DNA from: Pseudomonas lijiangensis
Lineage (GTDB): Bacteria > Pseudomonadota > Gammaproteobacteria > Pseudomonadales > Pseudomonadaceae
DNA: 64,000 nucleotides
Direction of reading: 5' to 3'
Assembly: GCF_018968705.1 (NCBI RefSeq)
Contig: NZ_CP076668.1
Location: forward strand, 4,041,001-4,105,000
Shown here: in pieces, positions 26,043-37,290 of the stretch
How positions within the stretch are numbered: the stretch's first letter is position 1
How the letters are laid out: every line of letters starts with the position of its first letter
Made by a program: the position numbers and the translations under genes
The notes under the pieces: model-generated
Database searches by the model: none
Told to the model about the DNA's origin: nothing
What the model saw: the letters and a program-made list of their open reading frames with translations, nothing else

Positions 26043-27108
26043 ATGGCTGGTGCTGATCGCCTGCCTGTGGCTGCTCAGCGCCTGCGATCAGCAACAGCCT
26101 CCAGAAGCCGGTTTTGCCGGCATGGGCAATGAGGCCGACGACTTCACTGCGGTCAAGCCCGGGCGGGTGTTCTCATTCCCTGAAGACCATGCTCCGCATC
26201 CAGGTTTTCGTATCGAATGGTGGTACATCACCGCCACCCTCAAGGACGAAAAGGGCCAGGACTTCGGCGTGCAATGGACACTGTTCCGCAATGCCCTGCG
26301 CCCCGGCGCGACCGGCAGCGGCTGGAATGACAACACGATCTGGCTGGGCCATGCCGCCGCAACCTCTGCCAGCCAGCATCATGTGGCCGAGCGCTACGCC
26401 CGCGGCGGCGTCGGACAGGCAGGCGTCAAGCTGGCGCCCTTCTCGGCCTGGATCGATGACTGGTCCCTCAACAGCGAATCCCAGGCGCAGGACCCGCTGG
26501 CGAAGATGCAATTGCAGGCTGCCGGGAAGGACTTTCAATACGACTTGCAACTCACCTCCAGCAAACCCCTGGTGCTGCAAGGTGAACAGGGATATAGCAA
26601 GAAGTCCGATCAGGGCCAGGGTTCTTACTACTATAGCCAGCCCTTTTTCGAGGCCAGCGGCAGCCTGACGATGGATGGCAAGACCTATCAGGTCAGCGGT
26701 CACGCCTGGCTTGACCGGGAATGGAGCAGTCAGCCCTTGACGGCCAACCAGTCCGGCTGGAACTGGCTGTCCCTGCATCTGGACGGCGGCGAACGCGTGA
26801 TGCTCTATCGCATGCGCCACAAAAGCGGCGCTCCTTACCTGAGCGGCACCTGGATCGACGCCGACGGCAAGACACAAAGCCTGCAAGCCAGTGATATCGA
26901 CATGAAGCCGCTGAACGAAACCGAAGTCGCCGGACGACGCTTGCCCACACGCTGGTCGATCAAGATTCCTGGCAGGCATCTGGATATCACCACCGAGGCC
27001 CTGAACCCTCAGGCCTGGATGGGCGTTAGCATTCCCTACTGGGAAGGGCCGGTGAAAGTCAGTGGCAGCCAGAGCGGGGTCGGGTATCTGGAGATGACGG
27101 GGTATTGA
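26032..27108 (+). CDS. Lipoprotein with AttH / CrtC-type lipocalin domain
   Basis: 358 residues from the ATG at 26032, inside the permease 3' end. A lipoprotein signal peptide ends in LLSAC (Cys18). The mature part has the AttH/CrtC hallmarks FRIEWWYITATL and SGHAWLDREWSSQ, with two lipocalin-like barrels. The protein should sit in the outer or inner membrane, facing the periplasm, as partner of the ABC complex. A REP pair follows the stop. Confidence 0.9.
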   Translation: MKSKWLVLIACLWLLSACDQQQPPEAGFAGMGNEADDFTAVKPGRVFSFPEDHAPHPGFRIEWWYITATLKDEKGQDFGVQWTLFRNALRPGATGSGWNDNTIWLGHAAATSASQHHVAERYARGGVGQAGVKLAPFSAWIDDWSLNSESQAQDPLAKMQLQAAGKDFQYDLQLTSSKPLVLQGEQGYSKKSDQGQGSYYYSQPFFEASGSLTMDGKTYQVSGHAWLDREWSSQPLTANQSGWNWLSLHLDGGERVMLYRMRHKSGAPYLSGTWIDADGKTQSLQASDIDMKPLNETEVAGRRLPTRWSIKIPGRHLDITTEALNPQAWMGVSIPYWEGPVKVSGSQSGVGYLEMTGY

Positions 27109-27137
27109 ACGTTTTCTTTTCGCCCACAGCACCTTGG

Positions 27138-27217
27138 TAGGAGCGAATTTATTCGCGAAAGGTCGATGAAGAAATGCATCGCCTGCAATGAAGTTTCGCG
27201 GATAAATCCGCTCCTAC
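27138..27217. repeat. REPIN of the second REP class
   Basis: GTAGGAGCGAATTTATTCGC at the left pairs with GCGGATAAATCCGCTCCTAC at the right. This unit differs from the GTGGGAGGCAGC class and recurs at 52181-52230. Confidence 0.85.
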
Positions 27218-27327
27218 ACATTCTGCTTATAACCGATTGATCTAAAACTCCCGCAACGCCTCCGGGTCAGTTTCTGGGTGACTGCACTTTTTCAGTCACC
27301 TCCCCAACGGAAACCCGGTAAGGAATT

Positions 27328-29098
27328 ATGTGCGGATTAGCAGGTGAATTACGTTTCGACCAACAACCAGCGGATCTGGCCGCTGTTGAACGCATAACCC
27401 ACAATCTGGCGCCTCGCGGCCCGGATGCATGGGGCTTTCACAGTCAGGGGCCGATTGCCCTGGGCCACCGACGGCTGAAAATCATGGACCTGTCCGACGG
27501 TTCGGCACAGCCCATGATCGACAGTCATCTGGGCCTGTCCATGGCCTTCAATGGTGCTGTCTACAACTTCCCCGAATTGCGGGCCGAGCTGGAAGGTCTG
27601 GGTTACCAGTTCCATTCCGGTGGCGACACCGAGGTGTTGCTCAAGGGCTACCACGCCTGGGGCGCAGATATGCTGCCCAAGCTCAATGGCATGTTCGCGT
27701 TTGCCATCTGGGAGCGGGACACTCAGCAGTTATTCATTGCCCGTGACCGTCTGGGCGTCAAGCCGCTTTATCTGTCGCACACCGACAAGCGCCTGCGCTT
27801 TGCATCGACGCTGCCGGCCCTGCTCAAGGGTGGCGATATCAGCCCGATGCTCGACCCGATTGCCCTCAATCACTACCTGAACTTTCATGCCGTGGTGCCT
27901 GCACCGCGTACCTTGCTGGCCGGTGTCGAGAAACTGCCGCCCGCCACCTGGATGCGTGTCTACGCCAACGGCACGATCGAGCAGCAGACCTGGTGGACCC
28001 TGCCTTATGGTCCCCATGACGACGAGAAGCACCTGACGCTGGAAGACTGGCGCGACCGCGTGCTGGACAGCACCCGTGAAGCGGTAGCGATTCGTCAGCG
28101 TGCGGCTGTGGACGTGGGCGTGCTGCTTTCCGGTGGTGTCGATTCGAGCATGCTGGTGGGCCTGTTGCGTGAAGTCGGCGTCGAAGACCTGTCGACCTTT
28201 TCCATCGGCTTCCAGGATGCCGGTGGCGAACGTGCGACGAGTTCCAGTATTCGGACCTGATCGCCAAGCACTACGGCACCCGTCACCATCAGTTGCGCAT
28301 TCAGGAAAGCGAGATCATCGAGCAATTGCCTGCGGCCTTCCGGGCCATGAGCGAGCCGATGGTCAGCCATGACTGCATTGCGTTCTACCTGCTGTCACGA
28401 GAAGTGGCCAAACACTGCAAGGTGGTGCAGAGCGGCCAGGGCGCGGACGAGCTGTTTGCCGGTTATCACTGGTATCCGCAAGTCGATGCGCCAGCGATCC
28501 GGTGGCGGCCTACCGTGCAGCCTTCGTGGACCGCAGCTATGACGAATACACCGCGACCGTGCAATCCCGGTGGCTGACCGCTACTGACGCGGCCGGTGAT
28601 TTTGTACGCGACCACTTTGCCCAACCCGGCGCCACGGCGGCCGTCGACAAGGCCTTGCGCCTGGACAGTACCGTGATGCTGGTTGAAGACCCGGTCAAGC
28701 GGGTGGACAACATGACCATGGCCTGGGGCCTGGAAGCTCGTACACCGTTCCTCGACTATCGTCTGGTCGAGTTGTCTGCCCGCATTCCCGGCCAGTTCAA
28801 ACTGCCGGATGGCGGCAAGCATGTCTTGAAGGAAGCAGCACGCCTGGTCATCCCTTCCGAGGTGATAGACCGCAAGAAAGGCTACTTCCCGGTGCCGGGC
28901 CTCAAGCATTTGCAGGGCGATACCCTCAACTGGGTGCGCGACCTGCTGCTGGACCCAAGCCAGGATCGAGGCCTGTTCAACCCGTCGATGATCGACACAC
29001 TGTTGACCAACCCTCAAGGCCAACTCACGCCGTTACGCGGCTCCAAGCTGTGGCAGTTGGCAGCGCTGAATCTGTGGCTCAGCGAACAAGGACTCTGA
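27328..29098 (+). pseudogene. NAGGN amidotransferase (asparagine-synthase type), two frameshifts
   Basis: The protein begins MCGLAGELRF with the catalytic Cys2 of a class II glutamine amidotransferase, followed by an Asn-synthase ATP domain with VLLSGGVDSSML. The frame breaks near 28232, where one G is missing (ERGDEFQYSDL restored if added), and again near 28494, where one C is missing (VDAPADPVAAY restored). With both repaired it would be ~590 residues, the family length. It makes the amide of N-acetylglutaminylglutamine, an osmoprotectant. It is either a sequencing artefact or a recent pseudogene. Confidence 0.85.
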
Positions 29099-29101
29099 TC
29101 G

Positions 29102-30855
29102 ATGAAACACAATGCGACGGCTTACAGCCAACGATTGTTGCGCACACAGTCGCCCTCCTATGAACGTCTGCAAGCGCGCTTCGCCGAAGACGGCAGTCAG
29201 CCGGACAACGAGCAATTGGCGTTGCACTGCGGCTGGGGCCGCTTGCTGCTCGGTCATACCTACCCCGACGCCGCCGCACTGGCCCAGGAGCTGCTCAACG
29301 AAAAGCCCGGTGAACGCGACATCGCGCTGTACGTGGCTGCGCCCCAGCAGGTGCTGGCGCAGTCACCGCAGCAGTTGTTCCTCGACCCGTCCGATACGCT
29401 GCGCCTGTGGTTCAGCGATTACCGTCCGGCGCAGCGGGTCTTCCGGGGCTTTCGCATCCGTCGTGCCCAGAGCGAAGCCGACTGGCAGGCCATCAACAAC
29501 CTATACCTGGCGCGAGGCATGCTGCCCATCGATCCGGCCTTGCTGACGCCACGTCATCAGGGCGGACCGGTCTACTGGCTGGCCGAGGATGAACGCAGCA
29601 ATGCGGTGATCGGCAGCGTCATGGGCCTGAATCACCAGAAGGCGTTCAATGACCCGGAAAACGGCAGCAGCCTGTGGTGCCTGGCGGTTGATCCGCAATG
29701 CACACGCCCCGGTGTGGGTGAAGTGCTGGTGCGTCACCTGATCGAGCATTTCATGAGCCGAGGCTTGAGCTATCTCGACCTGTCCGTGCTGCATGACAAC
29801 GAACAGGCCAAGGCGCTGTATGCCAAGCTGGGGTTTCGCAACCTGCCGACCTTCGCCATCAAGCGCAAAAACGGCATCAATGAATCGCTGTTTCTGGGGC
29901 CAGGGCCTCAGGCGGACTTCAATCCTTATGCGCGGATCATTGTAGAAGAGGCGCATCGTCGCGGTATTGATGTGCAGGTCGATGATGCCGATGCAGGTCT
30001 GTTCACTCTGAGTTACGGCGGACGCCGCATTCGCTGCCGTGAATCACTGAGCGACCTGACCAGCGCGGTCAGCATGACCCTGTGCCAGGACAAGAGCCTG
30101 ACCCACAAGGCCCTCAAGGCCGCGGGCCTGAATGTGCCTGCCCAGCAACGCGTCGGCAATGCCGATGACAACCTGGCGTTTCTCGAAAAGCACGAGCGGA
30201 TCGTGGTCAAGCCGCTGGATGGCGAGCAAGGCAACGGTGTGGCCGTGGATTTGCGCACCTTCGATGAAGTGCAGAATGCTATCGAGTGTGCTCGTCAGTT
30301 CGACAGCCGGGTGATTCTGGCAAGCTTCCACGAAGGCCTGGACCCTGCGCATCGTGGCATCGGTTTGAAGTGGTGGCGGCTGCGATTCGCCACCCTGCCG
30401 AGATCATTGGCAAACGGTCGCCATAACCATCCGCCACAGTTTGATCGAAGCTCAAAGCCGTCGTCGCTCTGCTGCCACCGATGGTGAAAGCAAGATCCCG
30501 ATGGATGAAGAAACCGAACGTACGGTCCGCGACGCGGGCTATGCTATTCAAGCATCCTGCCAATGGACCAGCGCGCCTGGCTGTGCGCCGCACCGCCAAC
30601 CTGCACACCGGCGGCTGCCTTGAAGACGTCACCGCAACGCTGCACCCGGTCCTTATAGACGCCGCCGTGCGTGCCGCCCGGGCGCTGGACATTCCGGTGG
30701 TTGGCCTGACCTGATGGTGCCTGCCGCCGACCAGCCCGAATACGTGTTCATCGAGGCCAACGAACGTGTCGGCCTGGCCAACCACGAACCTCAACCCACC
30801 GCTGAACGCTTTGGTCGATCTATTGTTTCCGCACAGCCTGCCTGTGCATGGTTGA
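29102..30855 (+). pseudogene. NAGGN synthetase (GNAT + ATP-grasp), many frameshifts
   Basis: The first ~415 codons are intact: an N-terminal GNAT domain (LAVDPQCTRPGVGEVLV, then LGFRNLPTFA) and the start of an ATP-grasp domain (KPLDGEQGNGVAVDL). From ~30337 onward the frame is lost by a series of single-base gains and losses (around 30340-30395, 30408-30445, 30550-30580, 30708 and 30815). Later segments (RLAVRRTANLHTGGCLEDVT, FIEANERVGLANHEPQPTAE) are still recognisable in other frames. The gene follows the amidotransferase by 3 bases. It would condense N-acetyl-glutamine units. Confidence 0.85.
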
Positions 30856-30858
30856 AAC

Positions 30859-30941
30859 CTAGCTGCAAGTTTCAAGCGCCAAGCTGCAAGCAAGTGTACT
30901 CATCTGCTTGTAGCTTACAGCTTGAGGCTTGCAACTGCTTT
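30859..30941. repeat. AGCTGCAAGC-type imperfect inverted repeat
   Basis: CTAGCTGCAAGTTTCAAGCG at the left and GCTTACAGCTTGAGGCTTGC at the right form an imperfect hairpin between two NAGGN genes. Similar AAGCTGCAAG-rich DNA occurs at 39142-39185 and 60434-60530. Confidence 0.65.
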
Positions 30942-30956
30942 TAAAGGAATCCCTCC

Positions 30957-32074
30957 ATGCCTGTTGAAAAAATTCCCGATCCGGATCTGAACTACCTGCA
31001 GAAAGTCCTGCTGGAAATGCTGGCCATACGAGCCCTACGGGTTTTACCGACACCATCGTGCGCTATGTCGCCGAACGCCTGGAAGAGCTGGGCATTCCGT
31101 TTGAACTCACTCGGCGCGGCACCATTCGCGCCACCCTCAAAGGCAAGCAGAGCAGCCCCGACCGGGCTGTCTCGGCGCATCTGGACACCATTGGCGCCAG
31201 TGTTCGCGAGGTCAAGGATAACGGGCGCCTGGCGCTGTCGGCTGTGGTCTGCTGGTCCAGCCGCTTTGCCGAAGGCAGCCGGGTCAGTGTGTTCACCGAT
31301 ACCGGCGTGATCCGTGGCAGCGTGTTGCCGCTGATGGCCTCAGGTCATGCGTTCAACACCGCCGTGGATGAAATGCCCATCAGTTGGGAGCATGTCGAGC
31401 TGCGCCTGGATGCCTATTGCACCACCCGCGCCGACTGCGAATCCCTGGGTATCAATATCGGTGACTTCGTGGCTTTCGACCCGTTGCCGGAGTTCACTGA
31501 AAGCGGCCATATCAGCGCCCGCCACCTGGATGACAAGGCCGGTGTCGCCGCCTTGCTGGCGGCGCTCAAGTCGATTGTCGAGAGTGGTGCCGAACCTCTG
31601 ATCGATTGTCACCCGCTGTTCACCATCACCGAGGAAACCGGCACCGGTGCAGCAGGCGTATTGCCCTGGGACGTGAGCGAGTTCGTCGGCATCGACATCG
31701 CTCCGGTCGCAGTCGGCCAGCACTCCAGCGAACATGCGGTGAGCGTGGCGATGCAGGATTCGGGCGGACCTTACGACTATCACTTGTCCCGGCATCTGCT
31801 GCGCCTGGGTGTCGAAAACGAATTGCCCGTGCGTCGCGATATCTTTCGCTATTACTACAGCGATGCCCATTCGGCGGTGACGTCGGGCAATGACATTCGT
31901 ACCGCGCTGCTGGCCTTTGGTTGCGATGCCACCCATGGTTATGAACGCACCCATATCGACAGCCTCGCGGCCCTGAGCAAACTGCTGGGCGCCTACATGC
32001 TCAGCCCACCGGTATTCGCCAGCGACGCCAAACCGGCCCCAGACTTCACTGGAGCGGTTCAGTCATCAGATTGA
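30957..32074 (+). pseudogene. NAGGN-associated M42-type peptidase, one frameshift
   Basis: The start MPVEKIPDPDLNYLQKVLLE leads into LAI, then the frame breaks at ~31028, where ATACGAGC replaces an expected ATCCCGAGC. The other frame continues without break from RYVAERLEELG to the stop. Zinc-ligand segments are seen in SAHLDTIGA, ARHLDDKAGVAAL and TEETGTGAAG. The restored protein would be ~372 residues. The third NAGGN gene encodes this peptidase in many Pseudomonas; its exact role in the system is unclear. Confidence 0.85.
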
Positions 32075-32176
32075 ACATGACACCCAGATGGAGTCCGAGA
32101 CCCGCGTGCCGTCCGTGGATAGCCTGCTGGGCAGAATCGCGAAGAGGTTTGAGTTTCTGAATAGAGGCACGGTCCC

Positions 32177-32231
32177 TGTGGGAGGGAGCTTGCTCGCGAA
32201 GAGTCCCGTCGCGAGCAAGCTCCCTCCCACA
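32177..32231. repeat. REP inverted pair
   Basis: TGTGGGAGGGAGCTTGCTCG and its inverted copy with a very short spacer form one long hairpin. A half-unit with internal symmetry (GGGAGCGACTTCAGTCGCGA, 32270-32289) follows in the same gap. Confidence 0.85.
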
Positions 32232-32327
32232 AGTTTTGTTTGTGACTTAAAAAATCGGCATTACGGGTGGGAGCGACTTCAGTCGCGAAGAGGCCTATCA
32301 TCGCGGGCTACCGATACGAGAACCAGC

Positions 32328-32555
32328 ATGCTGATCCCTTACGACCAACTCGAACCTGACACCCTCACCCGCCTGATCGAAGATTTCGTGACCCGCGACG
32401 GCACGGACAATGGCGATGAAAACGCCTCTGCAAACCGCGTGCTTCGGGTGCGTCATGCCTTGAGCAAAGGTCAGGCAGTGATTTTCTTCGACCTCGAAAG
32501 CCAGCAATGCCAGTTGATGCCAAAGCATGAGGTGCCCAAAGAGTATTTCGACTAG
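32328..32555 (+). CDS. YheU family protein (UPF0270)
   Basis: 75 residues from the ATG at 32328 ([20 protein letters not shown]), the family's typical start and length; frames upstream run through REP DNA. The ending QLMPKHEVP is also typical. Function is not established. Its stop shares three bases with the stop of the convergent csrA gene (CTAG). Confidence 0.9.
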   Translation: MLIPYDQLEPDTLTRLIEDFVTRDGTDNGDENASANRVLRVRHALSKGQAVIFFDLESQQCQLMPKHEVPKEYFD

Positions 32556-32755
32556 GCTGCGGGCGACTCGGGAGCGGCGGCCTGCTGCGAGAGCTTTCGG
32601 GCAATGCGCCGGAACACTTCGGCGCGATGGATCTTGATGTCTTTGGGGGCATCGATTCCGAGCCTGACCTGATTGCCGTTCACCCCGAGAATCTGCACGG
32701 TGATGTTGTCACCGATGGAAAACGATTCGCCAATTTCCCGCGTTAGTACAAGCAT
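32552..32755 (-). CDS. csrA: CsrA/RsmA-family RNA-binding regulator, paralogue
   Basis: 67 residues. [16 protein letters not shown], then [19 protein letters not shown], matches the CsrA fold that binds GGA motifs in mRNA leaders. It has two features unlike the main RsmA: the FSIGDNI segment and an Ala/Pro-rich tail ([12 protein letters not shown]). It is therefore a paralogue such as those numbered separately in P. syringae. Confidence 0.9.
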   Translation of the reverse strand: MLVLTREIGESFSIGDNITVQILGVNGNQVRLGIDAPKDIKIHRAEVFRRIARKLSQQAAAPESPAA

Positions 32756-32922
32756 TTTCTGCCTCTCTTGTTATTGCAAAGAGTGCAGAGTGCGCCCACG
32801 AAAAGGTCGCTTCAATGAGGCGGCGGCAAATCAGTAACGCCCTTCAAGCTCGCCAGAACACACTGTCGGAAACGTCTTACTTGCAGACCAAACGAGTAGG
32901 AAAACTGCCATATCCCCGGCGT

Positions 32923-33255
32923 TCAGGACGCCGACCAGCGTGGCCCCAACAGGATGATTGTCGCGCCGATGACGCAAAAGGCGACACCCAGCCAGTCGCT
33001 GCTCAAGGGCCTGACCCGCTCGACCACGCCCAGCCAGGCAATCGACGCAATGATGTAAATCCCGCCATAAGCCGCATAAGCACGGCCTGCGTAGGCTGAC
33101 TCGATCCGGGTCAGCAACAGGGCGAAGATCGTCAGGCTGATGAGTGCCGGAATGACCCACAAGGCACTCTTGCCCTGACGCAGCCACAGCCAGAATGCAT
33201 AACAGCCGAATATCTCGAACAGGGCCGCAAGGAAGAACCAGAGGTAATTGAGCAC
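32923..33255 (-). CDS. YnfA family small membrane protein
   Basis: 110 residues with four hydrophobic helices, starting [20 protein letters not shown], the YnfA/UPF0060 hallmark, and containing YAAYGGIYI. The family resembles small multidrug resistance proteins, but its function is uncertain. Confidence 0.92.
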   Translation of the reverse strand: MLNYLWFFLAALFEIFGCYAFWLWLRQGKSALWVIPALISLTIFALLLTRIESAYAGRAYAAYGGIYIIASIAWLGVVERVRPLSSDWLGVAFCVIGATIILLGPRWSAS

Positions 33256-33346
33256 GCCAGTCTCGTCAGTCAGAGTTTGAATGGCCGAACCCTAGCAGAA
33301 AAAGACTTTCCTGACCCCGGCCTTCAAACCCTGACAGGGCAACGGG

Positions 33347-34163
33347 TCAGGCCTTCGTCTGCCGGGCCTTGGCGCGCATCTTGGCGCACATGGTGGTCAT
33401 CTCGTCATAGAGCGCCTGGGGATGCTTGCGTTTCAAGGTCCAGGCATCACGCCCCTGCTCATGGGGCAGGATCATGAACTCGCCCTTGGCGACTTCGTCG
33501 AAGATGTAATCGGCAATGTCACTGGCGCTGATGGGCGAGCTTTCCAGCAGCTTGCCGACCTGGGCTTTCATCGCAGGCGTCGGGCCGCGGAAGGAGTCCA
33601 GCAGGTTGGTCTGAAAAGAACGACGGACAGACCACATGCACGCCGACGCCCTGCTCGGTCAGCTCAACCAGCAGGCTTTCCGACAGCGCCACCACACCCG
33701 CCTTGGCGACGTTGTAATTGCTCATGGCCGGCCCCTGCATCAAGGCCGCCATGGAAGCGATATTGATGATCTTGCCCTTGCTGGCCTCCAGCAGCGGCAG
33801 GAATGCCTTGCAGCCTTTGACCACGCCCATGAGGTTGATTGCGATCTGCCAGTCCCAATCTTCCAGGGACAACTCGCTGAAGAAACCACCCGAAGCCACA
33901 CCGGCGTTGTTGACGATGATATCGATGCCGCCAAAGCGTTCTTCGCAGGCTTGCGCCAGGGCCATGAGCTGGCTGTAGTCGCGCACATCGCAGCGCTGGG
34001 TAAAGCCTTCGCCACCAGCTTCGCGCACCATGGCCAGGGTTTCCTGCAAACCGGCATCGTTGACGTCGGACAGTGCCAGACGCCAGCCTTCGCGCGCCCA
34101 GCGCAGTGCAATTTCACGGCCCAGACCAGAGCCCGCGCCAGTAATCATGATGCGATTTTGCAT
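33347..34163 (-). pseudogene. SDR family oxidoreductase, one frameshift
   Basis: Residues 1-190 are a normal short-chain dehydrogenase: TGAGSGLGRE binds NAD(P), NNAG follows, then the YNVAK active site. After HVVCPSF an extra T near 33620 shifts the frame. The rest (QTNLLDSFRGPTPAMKAQVG to the stop at 33347) continues in the next frame and ends as family members do. The repaired length is ~271. The gene is the fourth in this 6-kb stretch broken by a single-base indel. Confidence 0.85.
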
Positions 34164-34256
34164 AGAGAATGCCTTGTGGTTTGCAGGACGTTGTCTGGAG
34201 TGTAATCACAGCTGACGATCTCTAATGCCACCATCAAGACGCTGAATGCCGGCCCC

Positions 34257-34634
34257 TCATGTCTGCCTGATACGACGCACGAAGCGGATCAGCAGCCAGC
34301 CATAGATCGCGGCATTGATCGATACCACGACTGCGCCCAGCCACAACTGGATCTGCGGTGTCAGCGCTGGCGGATAGATCAGCGGAATCAGGTAATGCTC
34401 GATGAAGCCGCCCTCATACCCCTGCTGACCGGCCTTCTGGCGCAGGGAGTTTTCCAGGGGCGTCAGTGGGCAATACAGGTGAAAGAACTCCACCGAAGCC
34501 CCCCACACCATGGCCGGGACATGCAGGAATCCGATCCAGGGTCTGCGCAGCACCAGCAGCCCGCCAAACAGCACGAACAGAATAAACAGCAGATGAAACA
34601 CGACCACGGCATCCGCAGCGAATCGATAAGGCAT
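34257..34634 (-). CDS. DUF2784 membrane protein
   Basis: 125 residues from the ATG at 34634 (MPYRFAADAVVVFHLLFILF); the longer frame to 34706 is less likely. It has three to four hydrophobic helices and the segment CPLTPLENSLR, typical of DUF2784. Function is unknown. Confidence 0.85.
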   Translation of the reverse strand: MPYRFAADAVVVFHLLFILFVLFGGLLVLRRPWIGFLHVPAMVWGASVEFFHLYCPLTPLENSLRQKAGQQGYEGGFIEHYLIPLIYPPALTPQIQLWLGAVVVSINAAIYGWLLIRFVRRIRQT

Positions 34635-34944
34635 GGTGCAATCCTGTGTAAAAGTTCCATTGTTTTCAGGTAATCCATTCAGCCTTGGAACAGGCCAATG
34701 CGTCATATAAACCCTGAAAAGTTCAATAATAATTGCCGGTAAAAAACAGACACTAGATAGTCAAATAAAAACATAACCATTTGAAATTTAAACAATTTTT
34801 TAAATTATTAAAATCCTGTGAAATATTTAGAACCTTTCAAGATTCGCAACAGTCGGATAATTCAAGCAGCGAAAATCATACACCTGCTGAACTTTGCTTT
34901 AACTGCAAACGCCATTCGACACTGACGAAAAGAAGGAACTCATC
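34635..34944. other. AT-rich intergenic region
   Basis: About 310 bases, with a strongly AT-rich middle (34725-34835). It must hold the promoters of the genes on both sides. I see no gene, RNA structure or repeat in it. Confidence 0.6.
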
Positions 34945-35103
34945 ATGGGCATAAGCACGATTCTTATCATCGTACTGATTCTGATCCTGATCGGTGGTCT
35001 GCCGGTCTTCCCGCACTCCCGCAACTGGGGCTACGGTCCTTCGGGTGTGGTGGGCACGATCCTGGTCATTCTGTTGGTGCTGGTATTGCTTGGCAGGATA
35101 TGA
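34945..35103 (+). CDS. DUF3309 small hydrophobic protein
   Basis: 52 residues, too short for usual cut-offs. MGISTILIIVLILILIGGLP, then NWGYGPSGVVGTIL and a second hydrophobic helix, is the DUF3309 pattern. AAGGAACT upstream provides a ribosome site. The gene is followed at once by a strong terminator. Function is unknown. Confidence 0.88.
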   Translation: MGISTILIIVLILILIGGLPVFPHSRNWGYGPSGVVGTILVILLVLVLLGRI

Positions 35104-35122
35104 CCTTATCGGTAGCCCAATG

Positions 35123-35152
35123 AAAAAGCAGCCCCGAGGGGCTGCTTTTTTT
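35123..35152. terminator. Rho-independent terminator
   Basis: AAAAAGCAGCCCC, a two-base loop, then GGGGCTGCT and a T run. It ends the DUF3309 transcript and, being A-flanked, may also work for the convergent actP transcript. Confidence 0.9.
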
Positions 35153-35173
35153 ATTGCCGGTCAAACATGCAAC

Positions 35174-36832
35174 TTAGTGTGACGATGCACCGCTGGCACC
35201 CAGGCCAGTCTGCGAACGCACGAATTGCGGGTAGAACAGCGCACGCTCTTCGTCTGCAGCCTTGGACTTGTCGGTGATGGAGAAGAACCAGATACCGACG
35301 AAGGCGATGATGATGGAGAACAGCGCCGGGTACTCATACGGGAAGATGGCTTTGGGGTTGTGCAGGATCTGCACCCAGATGGTCGGACCCAGCACCATCA
35401 GCACCACAGCACTGACCAGCCCCATCCAGCCGCCAATCATGGCGCCACGGGTGGTCAGGTTTTTCCAGTACATCGAGAGCAGCAGAACCGGGAAGTTACA
35501 GCTGGCCGCGATGGAGAACGCCAGGCCGACCATGAACGCGATGTTCTGGCTCTCGAAGGCGATACCCAACAGGATGGCCACGACCGCCAGGGCGATAGTC
35601 GTCATCTTGGAAACGCGGATCTCGTCTTTCTCGTTGGCCTTGCCTTTCTTGATCACGCTGGCATACAGGTCATGGGACACTGCCGACGCACCGGCCAGGG
35701 TCAGGCCCGCAACCACCGCCAGGATAGTCGCGAACGCCACCGCCGAGATGAAGCCCAGGAACAGACTGCCACCCACTGCGTTGGACAGATGCACCGCTGC
35801 CATGTTGTTGCCGCCGATCAAGGCGCCTGCTGCATCCTTGAACGCCGGGTTGGTGCTGACCAGCAGGATCGCGCCAAAACCGATGATGAAGGTCAGGATG
35901 TAGAAGTAGCCGATGAAACCGGTGGCGTAGAACACCGACTTACGGGCTTCCTTGGCATCGCTCACCGTGAAGAAGCGCATCAGGATGTGCGGCAGACCCG
36001 CAGTACCGAACATCAGGGCCAGGCCGAGGGAGAACGCCGAAATCGGGTCTTTGACCAGACCGCCAGGGCTCATGATCGCTTCACCTTTAGGGTGAACGGC
36101 AACAGCCTGGGCGAACAGCTGGTTGAAGTCGAAGTTGACGTGCTTCATGACCATCAGCGCCATGAACGAAGCACCCGACAGCAGCATCACGGCCTTGATG
36201 ATCTGTACCCAGGTGGTCGCCAGCATGCCGCCGAACAGCACATACAGGCACATCAGGATACCGACCAGGATCACCGCAACGGTGTAGTCCAGACCGAACA
36301 GCAGCTGGATCAGTTTGCCTGCACCCACCATCTGGGCAATCAGGTAGAACGCAACCACCACCAGCGAACCGCAGGCGGACAGGGTGCGAATCTCTTTCTG
36401 CTTCAGGCGATAGGAGGCCACGTCGGCAAAGGTGTACTTGCCCAGGTTACGCAGGCGTTCGGCGATCAGGAACAGAATGATCGGCCAGCCCACCAGGAAG
36501 CCGATCGAGTAGATCAGGCCGTCGTAGCCGGAGGTATAGACCAGTGCGGAAATACCCAGGAAGGACGCCGCCGACATGTAGTCGCCTGCAATCGCAAGGC
36601 CGTTCTGGAAACCGGTGATCTTGCCGCCTGCGGCGTAGTAGTCGGAAGCCGAGTTGTTCTTCTTGGATGCCCAGTAGGTGATGTAGAGGGTGAACGCCAC
36701 GAACATCACGAACATGATGATCGCCGGTACGTTCAGGGGCTGCTTCTGCACGGCGCCGGTCAGGGCGTCAGCTGCCATCAGAGCAGGTGCGAATGCTGCA
36801 AGGCCTAAAGCCGCGGAGAGACGACGGATCAT
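35174..36832 (-). CDS. actP: Cation/acetate symporter ActP
   Basis: 552 residues of the sodium:solute symporter family, with an N-terminal signal-like helix and about 13 further helices. Segments such as [20 protein letters not shown] and [11 protein letters not shown] are typical of acetate permeases. It takes up acetate and other short monocarboxylates. Its start overlaps the stop of the DUF485 gene by four bases, the standard yjcH-actP pair. Confidence 0.95.
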   Translation of the reverse strand: MIRRLSAALGLAAFAPALMAADALTGAVQKQPLNVPAIIMFVMFVAFTLYITYWASKKNNSASDYYAAGGKITGFQNGLAIAGDYMSAASFLGISALVYTSGYDGLIYSIGFLVGWPIILFLIAERLRNLGKYTFADVASYRLKQKEIRTLSACGSLVVVAFYLIAQMVGAGKLIQLLFGLDYTVAVILVGILMCLYVLFGGMLATTWVQIIKAVMLLSGASFMALMVMKHVNFDFNQLFAQAVAVHPKGEAIMSPGGLVKDPISAFSLGLALMFGTAGLPHILMRFFTVSDAKEARKSVFYATGFIGYFYILTFIIGFGAILLVSTNPAFKDAAGALIGGNNMAAVHLSNAVGGSLFLGFISAVAFATILAVVAGLTLAGASAVSHDLYASVIKKGKANEKDEIRVSKMTTIALAVVAILLGIAFESQNIAFMVGLAFSIAASCNFPVLLLSMYWKNLTTRGAMIGGWMGLVSAVVLMVLGPTIWVQILHNPKAIFPYEYPALFSIIIAFVGIWFFSITDKSKAADEERALFYPQFVRSQTGLGASGASSH

Positions 36833-37140
36833 TGCTGAATCTCCTTGAGAATTGCATTATTCAGCTCGTCGAACTCACTGTTGGCACGGCGTACGTAGAC
36901 CCCCGTCAGAATGAATGCCGAGACGATCAGGCCGACCCCTATCGGCATGCCCCACGTAATGGTTGAAGTCGCACTGATCTTGGCTCCCAGAATATGAGGC
37001 CCATACGCAATCAAGAGAATGAATGCGGCATAGAGCCCGAGCATGATCGCCGAAAGAATCCAGGCGAACCGCTCTCTTTTGGAAACCAGCTCCTTGAAGC
37101 GCGGGCTGTTTTGAATCGAGAGGTAAATGCTGTCGTTCAT
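36829..37140 (-). CDS. DUF485 membrane protein (YjcH-like)
   Basis: 103 residues with two hydrophobic helices ([20 protein letters not shown] and [20 protein letters not shown]). It has the usual DUF485 size and place directly before actP, with a four-base overlap. It is thought to assist the permease, but the mechanism is not known. Confidence 0.93.
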   Translation of the reverse strand: MNDSIYLSIQNSPRFKELVSKRERFAWILSAIMLGLYAAFILLIAYGPHILGAKISATSTITWGMPIGVGLIVSAFILTGVYVRRANSEFDELNNAILKEIQQ

Positions 37141-37290
37141 TGTTTTTGTCCTCGCAGCACAGATGAGTTGTCACGTCTTCAACTTTAGTCAGGTCCGGCA
37201 CGTACTCCAGACGACCTTAGTATTAGAACGACATTAATCATTGAAGCACTTCAAGGAACTTTTGCAGGTTCACATCGAACCCGGATAAAC

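Noticed and set aside
35225..36808. A 527-codon plus-strand open frame opposite actP
   Set aside because: It is the antisense shadow of the actP gene; its composition (His, Gln and Arg-rich) is not protein-like, and actP is certain.
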